Assembly (NCBI GenBank): GCA_016714045.1
Contig: JADJNY010000004.1
Coordinates: 124,001-188,000 of the forward strand
From: Planctomycetota bacterium
Lineage (GTDB): Bacteria; Planctomycetota; UBA1135; GCA-002686595
Direction: 5' to 3'
Length of the DNA: 64,000 nucleotides
Position 1 is the first letter of the stretch. Every line of letters begins with the position of its first letter. This document shows, one piece after another, positions 45,979 through 54,767 of the stretch. Below the pieces are notes generated by a model that had not been told where the DNA came from, did not search any database, and saw only the letters and a program-made list of their open reading frames with translations. Made by a program: the position numbers and the translations under genes.

Positions 45979-46147
45979 GCGCGCATCCGTTCGAAGTGTC
46001 CTGCGTACCCGACCGACCCACGTCGACGGGGCCTTGGCGCTTCCCTGCGACCATCCCGCCGCCTCGGTCGCGACGGTAGACTCTTCCGCCTTCATTCGGG
46101 ACCGACGTGCAGCCGAAACCGTCCGCACGCCGTCCGAGTCCACAACC

Positions 46148-48901
46148 ATGCGCGACGACCCCCAACTGCTGAACGCATCGAACCTGGCCTTCGTCGAGGA
46201 GCTCTACGGGCGCTTCCAAGCCGACCCGAGCTCCGTGCCCGACGAATGGCGCCGCTACTTCCAAGGCTGGCCCGTCGCGGGCACCGTCGTCGACGGGCCG
46301 AGCTTCGAAGCGCGCGGGCTCTTCCACGCGGCGCCCGCAGTCGGCGGGAGTTCGAAGCAGGCGCAGGTCGACGACTTCGTCCGCCGGTGGCGCGAGCGCG
46401 GCCACTTCGTCGCGCGCATCGATCCGTTCGGCAACGCGCGGCCGGAGCGCCGCGACCTCGAGCTCGCCGCCGCCGGCCTCTCGACCGCCGACCTCGCGAG
46501 CTCCTTCACGTTCCACGGCCGCACGGAGACGCTCGCGACGATCGTCGAGCGCCTGAAGACCGCGTGGACCGGCTCGATCGGGGTCCAGTTCATGCACATC
46601 GAGGACGACGCGAAGCGCGCGTGGCTCGTCGAGCGCTTCGAGTCGCCCAAGGCGCGGCCCGAACCGAAGCTCGAGGAGCGCGTCGCGATTCTCGAGCGCC
46701 TCACGAGCGCCCTCGTCTTCGAGACGACGATCCAGAAGAAGTTCCTCGGCTCGAAGAGCTTCTCGCTCGAAGGCAACGAGAGCTTGATCCCGCTCCTCTT
46801 CGCGATGATCGAGCACTGCGGCGCGCACGGCGTCGAGGACGTCGTGCTCGGCATGGCGCACCGCGGGCGCCTCAACGTCCTCACGCACATCGCGGGCAAG
46901 CGTCCGCGCGACGTCTTCCGCGAGTTCGCTGACCTCGACGCCGCGACGTACAAGGGCAAGGGCGACGTGAAGTACCACCTCGGGTGGAGCACGCAGCACG
47001 CGACGCCGTCGGGCAGCGCGGTGCGCGTGTCGCTCTGCTCGAACCCGAGCCACCTCGAGTTCGTGAACACCGTGGCGCTCGGTCGCGCGCGCGCTCGCTC
47101 GACGCGGCGCGGCGACGTGCGGTCGGAGCGCGGGCTCGCGGTGCTCCTGCACGGCGACGCCGCGTTCGCGGGCCAGGGCATCGTGCAGGAGACGCTGAAC
47201 CTGTCGAAGCTCGCGGGCTACCAGACCGGCGGCACGCTGCACGTCGTCGTGAACAACCAGGTCGGCTTCACGACCGATCCCGACGAAGCGCGCTCGACGC
47301 CGTACGCCACGGACGTCGCGCTCATGCTGCAGGTGCCGATCCTGCACGTGAACGGCGAGGACCCCGAGGCCGTGTGCGAGGCCGTGCGCATCGCGCTCGA
47401 CTACCGCCAGCAATTCGCGTCCGAGGTCGTGATCGACCTCGTCGGCTACCGTCGCCACGGTCACAACGAAGCGGACGAGCCCGCGTTCACGCAGCCGCTC
47501 CTCTACAAGCAGGTGCGCGAGACCAAGCCGACGCGCGAGCGCTACCTCGACCGCCTCGTGCTGATGGAGCTCGTCGCGCGCGAGCAGGGTGAAGCGATCT
47601 TCGAGGCAGTGCGCGCGCGCTACGACGCCGAGTACGAGGCGCTCCGCGCGAGCGACTACGCGAAGCCCGCGGAGCCGAAGCTCGACGCGTGGAAGGGCTT
47701 CACGGGCGGTGCGGACGCCGCGACGCCGGAGCTCGACACGGGGATCGCGCGCGATCGGCTCACCGAGCTGCTCGTCGCGACGACGAAGTTGCCCGAGGGC
47801 TTCAAGCCGCACCCGAAGATCGAGCGGTTCCTGGAGACGCGCCTCGAGATGGCGCTCGGGAAGCGCGCGCTCGACTGGAGCGCGGGCGAAGCGCTCGCGC
47901 TCGGTTCGCTCGCCGTCGAGGGCACGCGCGTGCGCCTCACAGGCCAGGACTGCGAGCGCGGCACGTTCACGCACCGCCACGCGGTGCTGCACGATCCGGA
48001 GACGGGCAAGGAGCACGCGACGCTCGCGCACCTCGATGCGAAGCAGGCGCCGGTCGAGATCGTGAACAGCCCGCTCAGCGAAGCGGGGGTGATGGGGTTC
48101 GAGTACGGCTTCAGCCTCGACTTCCCCGAAGCGCTCGTGCTGTGGGAAGCGCAGTTCGGCGACTTCGTCAACGCGGCGCAGGTGATCTGGGACCAGTTCC
48201 TGTCGAGCGCCGAGGACAAGTGGAAGCACAACTCCGGCCTCGGGCTCCTGCTCCCCCACGCGTTCGAGGGCCAAGGCCCCGAGCACTCGAGCGCGCGCCT
48301 CGAGCGCTTCCTCGCGTCGTGCGCGAACGACAACGTGCAGGTGTGCTATCCGACGACGCCGGCGCAGATGTTCCACTTGTTGCGGCGTCAGGCGAAGCGC
48401 GTCTTGCGCAAGCCGCTCGTCGTGATGACGCCGAAGAGCTTGCTACGGCATCCGCGCGCGACGTCGAAGCTCGACGAGCTCGCCAGAGGCCGTTTCCAGC
48501 GCGTGATCGCGGACACGCACGCGACGCCCAAGAGCGGCAAGGTCGGACGCGTCGTCCTGTGCACGGGCAAGGTGTACTTCGACCTCGAGGAAGAGCGCGA
48601 GAAGCGGAAGCTCGACGTGCCGATCCTGCGCGTCGAACAGCTCTACCCGCTGTCGAAGGAGGAGCTCCTCGCGGCGCTCGCGAAGTACGCCGACGGCACC
48701 GAGATCGTGTGGGCGCAGGAAGAACCCGAGAACATGGGCGCGTGGCGCTTCGTCGACGCGGGCTTCGGCGCGGCGCTGCGCGCGCGGTTCGCACTGCGCG
48801 CGGTGACGCGGCCGGAAGCGGCGAGCCCGGCGACGGGATCGCTCACGGCGCACAAGGCGGAGCAAGCGGAGCTCGTCGAGCGGGCGCTCGTCGGCGGGTG
48901 A
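46148..48901 (+). CDS. sucA: 2-oxoglutarate dehydrogenase E1 component
   Basis: The 917-residue protein, usual for E1o, starts at 46148 (MRDDPQLLNASNLAFVEELYGRFQADP), giving the classic N-terminal arm that binds the E2 core. Thiamine diphosphate binding is shown by GDAAFAGQGIVQETLN with NNQVGFTT; active-site His residues lie in GMAHRGRLNVL and YRRHGHNEADEP. The central EYGFSLDFPEALVLWEAQFGDF and C-terminal WAQEEPENMGAW blocks are also present. It decarboxylates 2-oxoglutarate and transfers succinyl to lipoyl-E2 in the TCA cycle. Its partner sucB lies 8.4 kb downstream rather than adjacent. A TAGACTCTTCCGCCTTCAT leader element upstream resembles one before sucB. Confidence 0.96.
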   Translation: MRDDPQLLNASNLAFVEELYGRFQADPSSVPDEWRRYFQGWPVAGTVVDGPSFEARGLFHAAPAVGGSSKQAQVDDFVRRWRERGHFVARIDPFGNARPERRDLELAAAGLSTADLASSFTFHGRTETLATIVERLKTAWTGSIGVQFMHIEDDAKRAWLVERFESPKARPEPKLEERVAILERLTSALVFETTIQKKFLGSKSFSLEGNESLIPLLFAMIEHCGAHGVEDVVLGMAHRGRLNVLTHIAGKRPRDVFREFADLDAATYKGKGDVKYHLGWSTQHATPSGSAVRVSLCSNPSHLEFVNTVALGRARARSTRRGDVRSERGLAVLLHGDAAFAGQGIVQETLNLSKLAGYQTGGTLHVVVNNQVGFTTDPDEARSTPYATDVALMLQVPILHVNGEDPEAVCEAVRIALDYRQQFASEVVIDLVGYRRHGHNEADEPAFTQPLLYKQVRETKPTRERYLDRLVLMELVAREQGEAIFEAVRARYDAEYEALRASDYAKPAEPKLDAWKGFTGGADAATPELDTGIARDRLTELLVATTKLPEGFKPHPKIERFLETRLEMALGKRALDWSAGEALALGSLAVEGTRVRLTGQDCERGTFTHRHAVLHDPETGKEHATLAHLDAKQAPVEIVNSPLSEAGVMGFEYGFSLDFPEALVLWEAQFGDFVNAAQVIWDQFLSSAEDKWKHNSGLGLLLPHAFEGQGPEHSSARLERFLASCANDNVQVCYPTTPAQMFHLLRRQAKRVLRKPLVVMTPKSLLRHPRATSKLDELARGRFQRVIADTHATPKSGKVGRVVLCTGKVYFDLEEEREKRKLDVPILRVEQLYPLSKEELLAALAKYADGTEIVWAQEEPENMGAWRFVDAGFGAALRARFALRAVTRPEAASPATGSLTAHKAEQAELVERALVGG

Positions 48902-48999
48902 AGCCTCGTCGGGCGGGTGAGGCGAGCTACACGCGGTTCATCCGCCGAGCCGGCGGACGGCACCACGTCCAGCGCGTGGTCTCTCGCTGAGGCGCGCGC

Positions 49000-49641
49000 T
49001 CACACCGGCCGGTACGTGCGCGCCGCGCCGACGCCGTGGCCGATCAGCTTGCCCGCGCGTTCGAGCGCCATGAACGTGCTGCGCGCGCGCTGTTTGCCGG
49101 CGTGACATTCCTCGGCGAACGCGATCGGGGTCGCGGGGACGTTCGCGGCGACGCGTTGTTCGACCCAGGCGAGCGCGGCGAGTTCGAGCTCGGTGGCGGC
49201 GCGTGAGGACGTGCGCGGGGCGGTGAGCTCGGCGAGCGCTCTTCCGCTCGCGACGCGGTTCGAGGAGCCGACGCGCACGACGATCTCGTGCGTGCCGTCG
49301 TCGTGGAGGACGGTGTGCGGGCGCGCGGGCGAGAGCGGGACGGAGCACACGACGATGCGCCGGGACTCGGCGAGCGTGATCGAGAGCTCGGGCGTGAGCG
49401 GCGGCGTGATGTAGTCGTGCGCGAGGCGTTCGAGGGCGCGCAGGGTCTCGGGCGGGTGCGGAGCGCCGAGGAGCTCGCCGTGGTCGCCGACGCCGATCAG
49501 GAGGATGCCGCCGCGGGTGTTGGCGAAGGCGGTGAGGGTGCGGGCGAGTTTGGGGGCGTGCTGGAGGCCTTGTTTGAACTCGAGGGTTTTACCTTCGCCG
49601 GATTCGATCAGGGCGAGGAGCTGGGGTTCGGTGAGGTGCAC
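49000..49641 (-). CDS. Schlafen-type AlbA_2 domain protein
   Basis: I set the start at GTG 49641 (VHLTEPQLLALIESGEGKTLEFK) because upstream extensions run into the structured repeat. The 213-residue protein has the AlbA_2/Schlafen signature EGKTLEFKQGLQHAPKLARTLTAFANTRGGILLIGVGDHGELLG, seen as ESxxxEFK plus the GG-x2-L-x-GV nucleotide-binding loop, then a winged-helix-like C-terminal part (ALAWVEQRVAANVP ... GKLIGHGVGAARTY). Such proteins are regulators or nucleases with a DNA/RNA-binding fold; acidic residues in EFK could bind metal. Its orientation, convergent with sucA, suggests an independent gene. Confidence 0.8.
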   Translation of the reverse strand: MHLTEPQLLALIESGEGKTLEFKQGLQHAPKLARTLTAFANTRGGILLIGVGDHGELLGAPHPPETLRALERLAHDYITPPLTPELSITLAESRRIVVCSVPLSPARPHTVLHDDGTHEIVVRVGSSNRVASGRALAELTAPRTSSRAATELELAALAWVEQRVAANVPATPIAFAEECHAGKQRARSTFMALERAGKLIGHGVGAARTYRPV

Positions 49642-49667
49642 GACGCTGAGCGTAGCGTCGGGGGCGT

Positions 49668-49790
49668 GTCGGTCGGGAGCGCCGAGGGAGAGGAGGAGGG
49701 ACGGAGACTGCGGAGCCAAGGCGCGCAGGCGGAGGTTCAGCATTCCGGACTCCGGGCCAGCGGGGTTCGATTGGCTCTCAGCGCGGGCGT
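49668..49790. repeat. Structured intergenic element, decayed copy B0
   Basis: Shares the left edge (GTCGGTCGGGAGCG), the block CATTCCGGACTCCG also found in copy A, and the right edge (TTCGATTGGCTCTCAGC, as in copy B). The apical hairpin is reduced to a 6-base loop on a short ACTCCG/CGGGGT stem. It is in direct tandem with copy B. Confidence 0.5.
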
Positions 49791-49820
49791 GTGCCCGCAA
49801 CCCGACTGGTGTGGCCTGCC

Positions 49821-49974
49821 GTCGGTCGGGGCGCAATTGCCGGATGGGGCGACCAAGGGCGAAGGGACGCAACGGAACACACGCGTGTGCTTCGCATCAC
49901 GGACCCCGCACAAGCCAGGACCGGAGGACCGGTCCTGGCTTGCACGGGGTTCGATTGGCTCTCAGCATCGAGCG
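49821..49974. repeat. 154-nt structured intergenic element, copy B
   Basis: Same length and order of features as copy A. It has a perfect 14-bp apical stem (49911-49924 with 49929-49942) around an AGGA loop, an outer ACCCCG/CGGGGT stem (49903-49908/49945-49950), and an earlier CACAC-GC-GTGTG hairpin. The outer stem begins at offset 82 in both copies. Base pairs differ from copy A but pairing is kept. Confidence 0.65.
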
Positions 49975-50094
49975 CGTGGCACGGAGGAAGTGTGCGCGCC
50001 GCGCGCGCACGTTCAGAAGGAGTGGCTCAGCATCGAGCGACCGCTCTCGTGGATCGGCATCGAGCGGTGGGCGCAGCATGGCGTGCGGGAGGGA

Positions 50095-53000
50095 TCAGCG
50101 TGCGCGTGATTCGGTCGGCTGCGACTTCGCGAGGGGTTCGAGTTCCGAAGAGGTCCAGCCGCCGCCGAGCGCTTGGATCAGCGTGACGGCCGTGCCGTAG
50201 CGCGCGCCGGTGAGTTGCGTCGCGGCACGTTCGATGGCGAGCGCGGTGCGTTCACTCTCGATCACGTCGAGGTAGGTGGTCAGGCCGGCGTCGTGGCGTT
50301 GACGCGCGATGCGCGCGGCGTCGCGCGCGGCGACGAGCGCTTCGGCATCGGCGCGCGCTTCCTCGCGCAGCCAGCGCGTCGCCGCGAGCGCGTCCTGCAC
50401 TTCGCGGAACGCGACGAGGACCTGTTGGCGGTAGAGCGCGACGCCTTCTTCCCAGGCTGCGCGGCTCTTCTCGAGGTTCGCTTCGAGGCGTCCGCCCTGG
50501 AAGATCGGGAGCGTGATGCTCGGGCCGAGGCTCCAGATGCGGCTGTCCCAGTCGAACAGATCGCCGAGTTCGTTGCTCTCGAGGCCGCCGTAGCCCGTCA
50601 GACGGATCGACGGGAAGAACGCGGCCCGCGCGACGCCGATGCGCGCGTTGCGCGCGGCGAGGTCGCGCTCCGCCGCGGCGACGTCGGGGCGGCGTTCGAG
50701 GAGCTCGCCGGGCAGGCCTGCGGGCACCTCCGGCGGCGCGCCCTCGAGCGGCGGCTGCGCGGCGAACTCGAACGCGCCCGCCGGCGCGCCGACGAGCAGC
50801 GCGAGCGAGTTCACGACGGCGCTGCGCGCGCGCTCCGCCGCGGCGAGCTCCGCGCGCACCGTCGCGGCTTCGACCTCGGCTCGGGTGCGGTCGAGCTCGT
50901 TCCCGACGCCGCCATCGAAGCGCGCACGGGCGATGGCCACCGCTTCCTCGCGCAGCGTCGCCGTGCGGCGCAGGAGCGAGAGGTCCGCGTCCCGCGCTCG
51001 CAGCGTGAAGTAGAGCCGCGCGACCTCGGCGTGGAGCGCGAGCCGCACCGTCTCGAACGCCGCGACGCGCGCTTCGGCGCTGCGCTCGGCCGCTTCGATC
51101 AGGCGCTGGTTCTTCCCGAAGAGGTCGAGCTCGTACGAGACGTCGATCGGCACGCGCGTCGATTCGGAATGGCGGATCGGGATCGGGATCGCGCCGTTCG
51201 GTGAGTTGCGCGTGCGCGACCAGCTGGGATCGAGCGACGCGGAGGGGAAGAGCGTCGAGCGCGCCTCCGCGGCGCCCGCGCGCGCCTCGGCCAGGCGCGC
51301 GAGCGCGGCGCGCAACTCCTGGTTCTCCTCCGCGGCACGGCGCTGGAGCGAGTCGAGTTCCGGGTCCGCGAAGATGCGCCACCATTCTCCGCGCGCCGCG
51401 CCGTCGGCGGGGCGGCCCTCCTGCCACGCGCCCGCGTCGACTCCCGCGAAGCGCGCGGGCACGTCGAGCTTCGGTCGTTCGTAGTCGGGGCCGACCGGCG
51501 TGCCGACGCAGCCGCCGAGGAACAGCGTGAGCGAGAGCACACCCGCCGTCGTCGCGCCGAGGTGCGTACCGCCATGCGTGGTTCCCGGAGCGCTCTCGAC
51601 GTGGGGCGCGCGACGCGCTCCCCACCGCAAGAGGAACGCGTAGAACACCGGCGTCAGGATCAGCCCGAGGAACGTGACGCCGATCATCCCGGAGAACACC
51701 GCGACGCCCATCGCGCGCCGCATCTCGGCGCCGGCGCCCGTGCTCACGACGAGCGGGAACACGCCCGCGATGAACGCGATCGACGTCATCAGGATCGGTC
51801 GCAGGCGCAGCTTCGCCGCGGCGATCGCGGCGTCGGCAGCGGAGAGCCCTTCGTCCTGCTTCACCTTCGCGAACTCGACGATGAGGATCGCGTTCTTGCA
51901 CGCGAGGCCGACGAGCACGATCAGGCCGATCTGCGTGAACACGTTGTTGTCGCCCTGCGACAGGTACACGCCGGCGAGCGCGAAGAGCAGGCACAACGGC
52001 ACGATCAGCACGATCGCGAGCGGCATGCGGAAGCTCTCGTACTGCGCCGCAAGCACGAGGAACACGAGCAGGAGGCACAGCGGGTACACGTACACCGCCG
52101 TGTTGCCGGCGAGGATGCGCTGGTACGTGAGCTCGGTCCACTCGAACGACATGCCCTTGGGCAGTCCTTCCTCGGCGTACGACGCGATCAGCGCCTCCGC
52201 CTCGCCGGAGCTGTGCCCGGGCGCGGGACCGCCAGTGATCTCCGCCGCGGGCGAGCCGTTGTAGCGAATCACTCGGTCGGGGCCGTACCCCTCGCGCACC
52301 TCGACGAGCGTGCCGAGTGGCACCATCTCGCCGCGATCGTTGCGCACCTTGAGGCGCGTCACGTCGCCGGCTTCGTCGCGATACGTCTGGTCCGCCTGGA
52401 CGACCACCTGGTACGTGCGGCCAAACCGGTTGAAGTCGTTCACGTACAGCGAGCCGAGGTTGATCTGCATCGTCTCGAACAACGCCTGCAACGGCACGCC
52501 CTGTGACTTCGCCTTCTCGCGGTCGATGTCGGCCTGGAGCTGCGGAACGTTCACGGTGAACGTCGAGAACGTGTTCGCGAGCACCGGCGTCTGCCACGCG
52601 CGTCCGACGAGCGCTTGCGTGTTCTGATAGAGCGCGTCGTAGCCGAGGTCGCCCTTGTCCTGCACGTAGAGCTTGAACCCGCCGAGCGTTCCGAGGCCGT
52701 TCACGGGCGGCGGCGGCACGGCGAGCACGAAGGCCTCTTGGATCTGCGAGAACTGCGCGTTGAGCGCGCCGACGATCGCGAGGCCGGACAGGTCCGGCGT
52801 CTCACGCTCCTCGAACGGCTTCAACCCGATGAAGACGATGCCGGCGTTCGGCGACGCGGCGAACCCGTTCACGCTGAGGCCCGGGAAGGCGACGGCGTGT
52901 TCGACGCCGGGCGTCTTCAGCGCCATGTCGGTCATGCGGCGGATGACGCTCTCCGTGCGGTCGATCGACGCGGCGTCGGGGAGTTGCGCGAACGCGACGA

Positions 53001-54753
53001 GGTACTGCTTGTCCTGCGTCGGGACGAAGCCCGTCGGCGTGTTCGCGAAGCTCCAACCCGTCAGGTAGACGAGTCCGAGATACAGGCCGATGGCGATGAC
53101 GCTCTTCCGGATCGCCCAGCCGACGCTCTTCGAGTAGCGCTCGCTCGCCCACGCGAAGAAGCGGTTGAACGGCCTGAAGAACCAGCCGAGCAGCGCGTCG
53201 ATCACCTTCTGCAGCACGTCCTTCTCCTGGCCGTGGCCGCGCAGGAGCACGGCGCTGAGCGCCGGCGAGAGGGTGAGCGAGTTGAAGGCCGAGATGACGG
53301 TCGAGATCGCGATCGTGATCGCGAACTGCTTGTAGAACTGGCCCGTGAGGCCGCTGATGAAGCCCGTGGGCACGAACACGGCGCACAGGACCAGCGCCGT
53401 GGCGATGATCGGCCCCGTCACTTCCTTCATCGCCACGCGCGTTGCATCCAGCGGCGACAAGCCGCGCGCGATGTTGCGCTCGACGTTCTCGACGACGACG
53501 ATCGCGTCGTCGACGACAATGCCGATCGCGAGCACGAGCCCGAACAGGGACAGCGCGTTGATGCTGAACCCGAGCATCTTCATCGCTGCGAACGTGCCGA
53601 CGAGCGACACGGGCACCGCCACGAGCGGGATGATCGACGCGCGCCACGTCTGCAGGAACACGATGACGACGATCACGACGAGCGCGATGGCCTCGAGCAG
53701 GGTCGTGATCACCGCGGAGATCGACTTCCGCACGAAGACCGTCGGGTCGTAGACGATCCGGTACTCGACCCCGTCGGGGAAGTCCGCCTGCATCTTCGCG
53801 AGCAGCGCGCGGACGTCGTTCGACAGCTGGATCGCGTTCGCGCCCGGCGCCTGGAAGATCGGGAGCGCGATGGCGACCTGGTTGTCGAGCAAGGAGCGCA
53901 GCGAATAGCTCGACGCGCCCAACTCGACGCGCGCGACGTCCTTCAGGAAGGTCTTCTGCCCCTGCGGGCCGACCTTGACGATGATCTCGCCGAACTGCTC
54001 CTCGTCGACGAGGCGGCCTTGCGTCGTGATCTGCGTTTCGAACTCCGCCCCCGGGATCCCCGCCGCTCGCCCCATCGGCGGCTGACCGATCGCGCCGGCC
54101 GCGACCTGCGTGTTCTGCTCGCGGATCGCGCCGACGACGTCGCTCGCGGTGAGCCCGCGCGACGCGAGCTTGTCCGTGTCGAGCCACACGCGCATCGCGA
54201 AGTCGCCCGCGCCGAAGACCTCGACCGAACCGACGCCCGGGATGCGCGCAAGCGCGTCCTTCACCTGCAGCGTCGCGAAGTTGCGCAAGTAGATCTCGTC
54301 GTAGCGCCCGTTCGGCGACACGAGGTGCGCGACCATCGTCAGGTCGGGAGACTGCTTCGTCACGACGACGCCGAGGCGCCGCACGTCCTCGGGCAGCTTC
54401 GGCAGCGCCTGCGACACGCGGTTCTGCACTTGGACCTGCGCCTTGTCGATGTCCGTTCCGAGCTGGAACGTGATCGTCAGGGCCATCACGCCGTCGCTCG
54501 CCGCCTGCGACGTCATGTAGAGCATGTTCTCGACGCCGTTGATCGTCTGCTCGAGCGGCGTCGCGACGGTCTCGGCGATCGTCCGCGCGTTCGCGCCGGG
54601 ATACGCGGCGCGGACGACGACGGACGGCGGGACGATCTCGGGGTACTCGCTGACGGGCAGCCGCGCGAGCGACAGCGCGCCGAGGATCAGGATGAGGACC
54701 GACAAGACCCCCGCGAAGACGGGCCTGCGGATGAAGAACTGGGAGAAGCCCAT
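50095..54753 (-). CDS. RND efflux transporter fused in frame to an outer-membrane factor
   Basis: One frame encodes 1552 residues. Residues 1-1045 are a complete HAE1/AcrB-type RND pump: first helix after GFSQFFIRRPVFAGVLS, two periplasmic docking/porter regions, twelve helices, and the proton-relay acidic pair in GIVVDDAIVVVENVERN; helix LTSIAFIAGVFPLVVSTGAG lies near the end. A linker (VESAPGTTHGGTHLGA) then leads to a lipoprotein-type signal (LSLTLFLGGC) and a full NodT/OprM-type outer-membrane factor with two long coiled-coil repeats. RND and OMF are normally separate genes. A one-base indel near 51550-51575 could join them: an alternative start ATG at 51575 reads MAVRTSARRRR in the +1 frame, a good n-region for that signal. 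The pump exports drugs or metabolites with the MFP encoded just upstream. Confidence 0.88.
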   Translation of the reverse strand: MGFSQFFIRRPVFAGVLSVLILILGALSLARLPVSEYPEIVPPSVVVRAAYPGANARTIAETVATPLEQTINGVENMLYMTSQAASDGVMALTITFQLGTDIDKAQVQVQNRVSQALPKLPEDVRRLGVVVTKQSPDLTMVAHLVSPNGRYDEIYLRNFATLQVKDALARIPGVGSVEVFGAGDFAMRVWLDTDKLASRGLTASDVVGAIREQNTQVAAGAIGQPPMGRAAGIPGAEFETQITTQGRLVDEEQFGEIIVKVGPQGQKTFLKDVARVELGASSYSLRSLLDNQVAIALPIFQAPGANAIQLSNDVRALLAKMQADFPDGVEYRIVYDPTVFVRKSISAVITTLLEAIALVVIVVIVFLQTWRASIIPLVAVPVSLVGTFAAMKMLGFSINALSLFGLVLAIGIVVDDAIVVVENVERNIARGLSPLDATRVAMKEVTGPIIATALVLCAVFVPTGFISGLTGQFYKQFAITIAISTVISAFNSLTLSPALSAVLLRGHGQEKDVLQKVIDALLGWFFRPFNRFFAWASERYSKSVGWAIRKSVIAIGLYLGLVYLTGWSFANTPTGFVPTQDKQYLVAFAQLPDAASIDRTESVIRRMTDMALKTPGVEHAVAFPGLSVNGFAASPNAGIVFIGLKPFEERETPDLSGLAIVGALNAQFSQIQEAFVLAVPPPPVNGLGTLGGFKLYVQDKGDLGYDALYQNTQALVGRAWQTPVLANTFSTFTVNVPQLQADIDREKAKSQGVPLQALFETMQINLGSLYVNDFNRFGRTYQVVVQADQTYRDEAGDVTRLKVRNDRGEMVPLGTLVEVREGYGPDRVIRYNGSPAAEITGGPAPGHSSGEAEALIASYAEEGLPKGMSFEWTELTYQRILAGNTAVYVYPLCLLLVFLVLAAQYESFRMPLAIVLIVPLCLLFALAGVYLSQGDNNVFTQIGLIVLVGLACKNAILIVEFAKVKQDEGLSAADAAIAAAKLRLRPILMTSIAFIAGVFPLVVSTGAGAEMRRAMGVAVFSGMIGVTFLGLILTPVFYAFLLRWGARRAPHVESAPGTTHGGTHLGATTAGVLSLTLFLGGCVGTPVGPDYERPKLDVPARFAGVDAGAWQEGRPADGAARGEWWRIFADPELDSLQRRAAEENQELRAALARLAEARAGAAEARSTLFPSASLDPSWSRTRNSPNGAIPIPIRHSESTRVPIDVSYELDLFGKNQRLIEAAERSAEARVAAFETVRLALHAEVARLYFTLRARDADLSLLRRTATLREEAVAIARARFDGGVGNELDRTRAEVEAATVRAELAAAERARSAVVNSLALLVGAPAGAFEFAAQPPLEGAPPEVPAGLPGELLERRPDVAAAERDLAARNARIGVARAAFFPSIRLTGYGGLESNELGDLFDWDSRIWSLGPSITLPIFQGGRLEANLEKSRAAWEEGVALYRQQVLVAFREVQDALAATRWLREEARADAEALVAARDAARIARQRHDAGLTTYLDVIESERTALAIERAATQLTGARYGTAVTLIQALGGGWTSSELEPLAKSQPTESRAR

Positions 54754-54767
54754 GGTGCGCGCTCCGC

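Larger units (their letters stand above)
49642..50094. other. 453-bp intergenic region made of structured repeats
   Basis: It holds a decayed element copy (49668-49790), a GCGGGC-GTGT-GCCCGC hairpin (49783-49798), a full copy B (49821-49974), a further CG-rich hairpin around 49990-50010 and a second GGCTCAGCATCGAGCG. No gene was seen. Confidence 0.6.

Noticed and set aside
43300..46149. A 949-codon open frame opposite the YfhO gene
   Set aside because: Charge-biased shadow frame; the plus-strand protein has clear membrane helices and conserved motifs.
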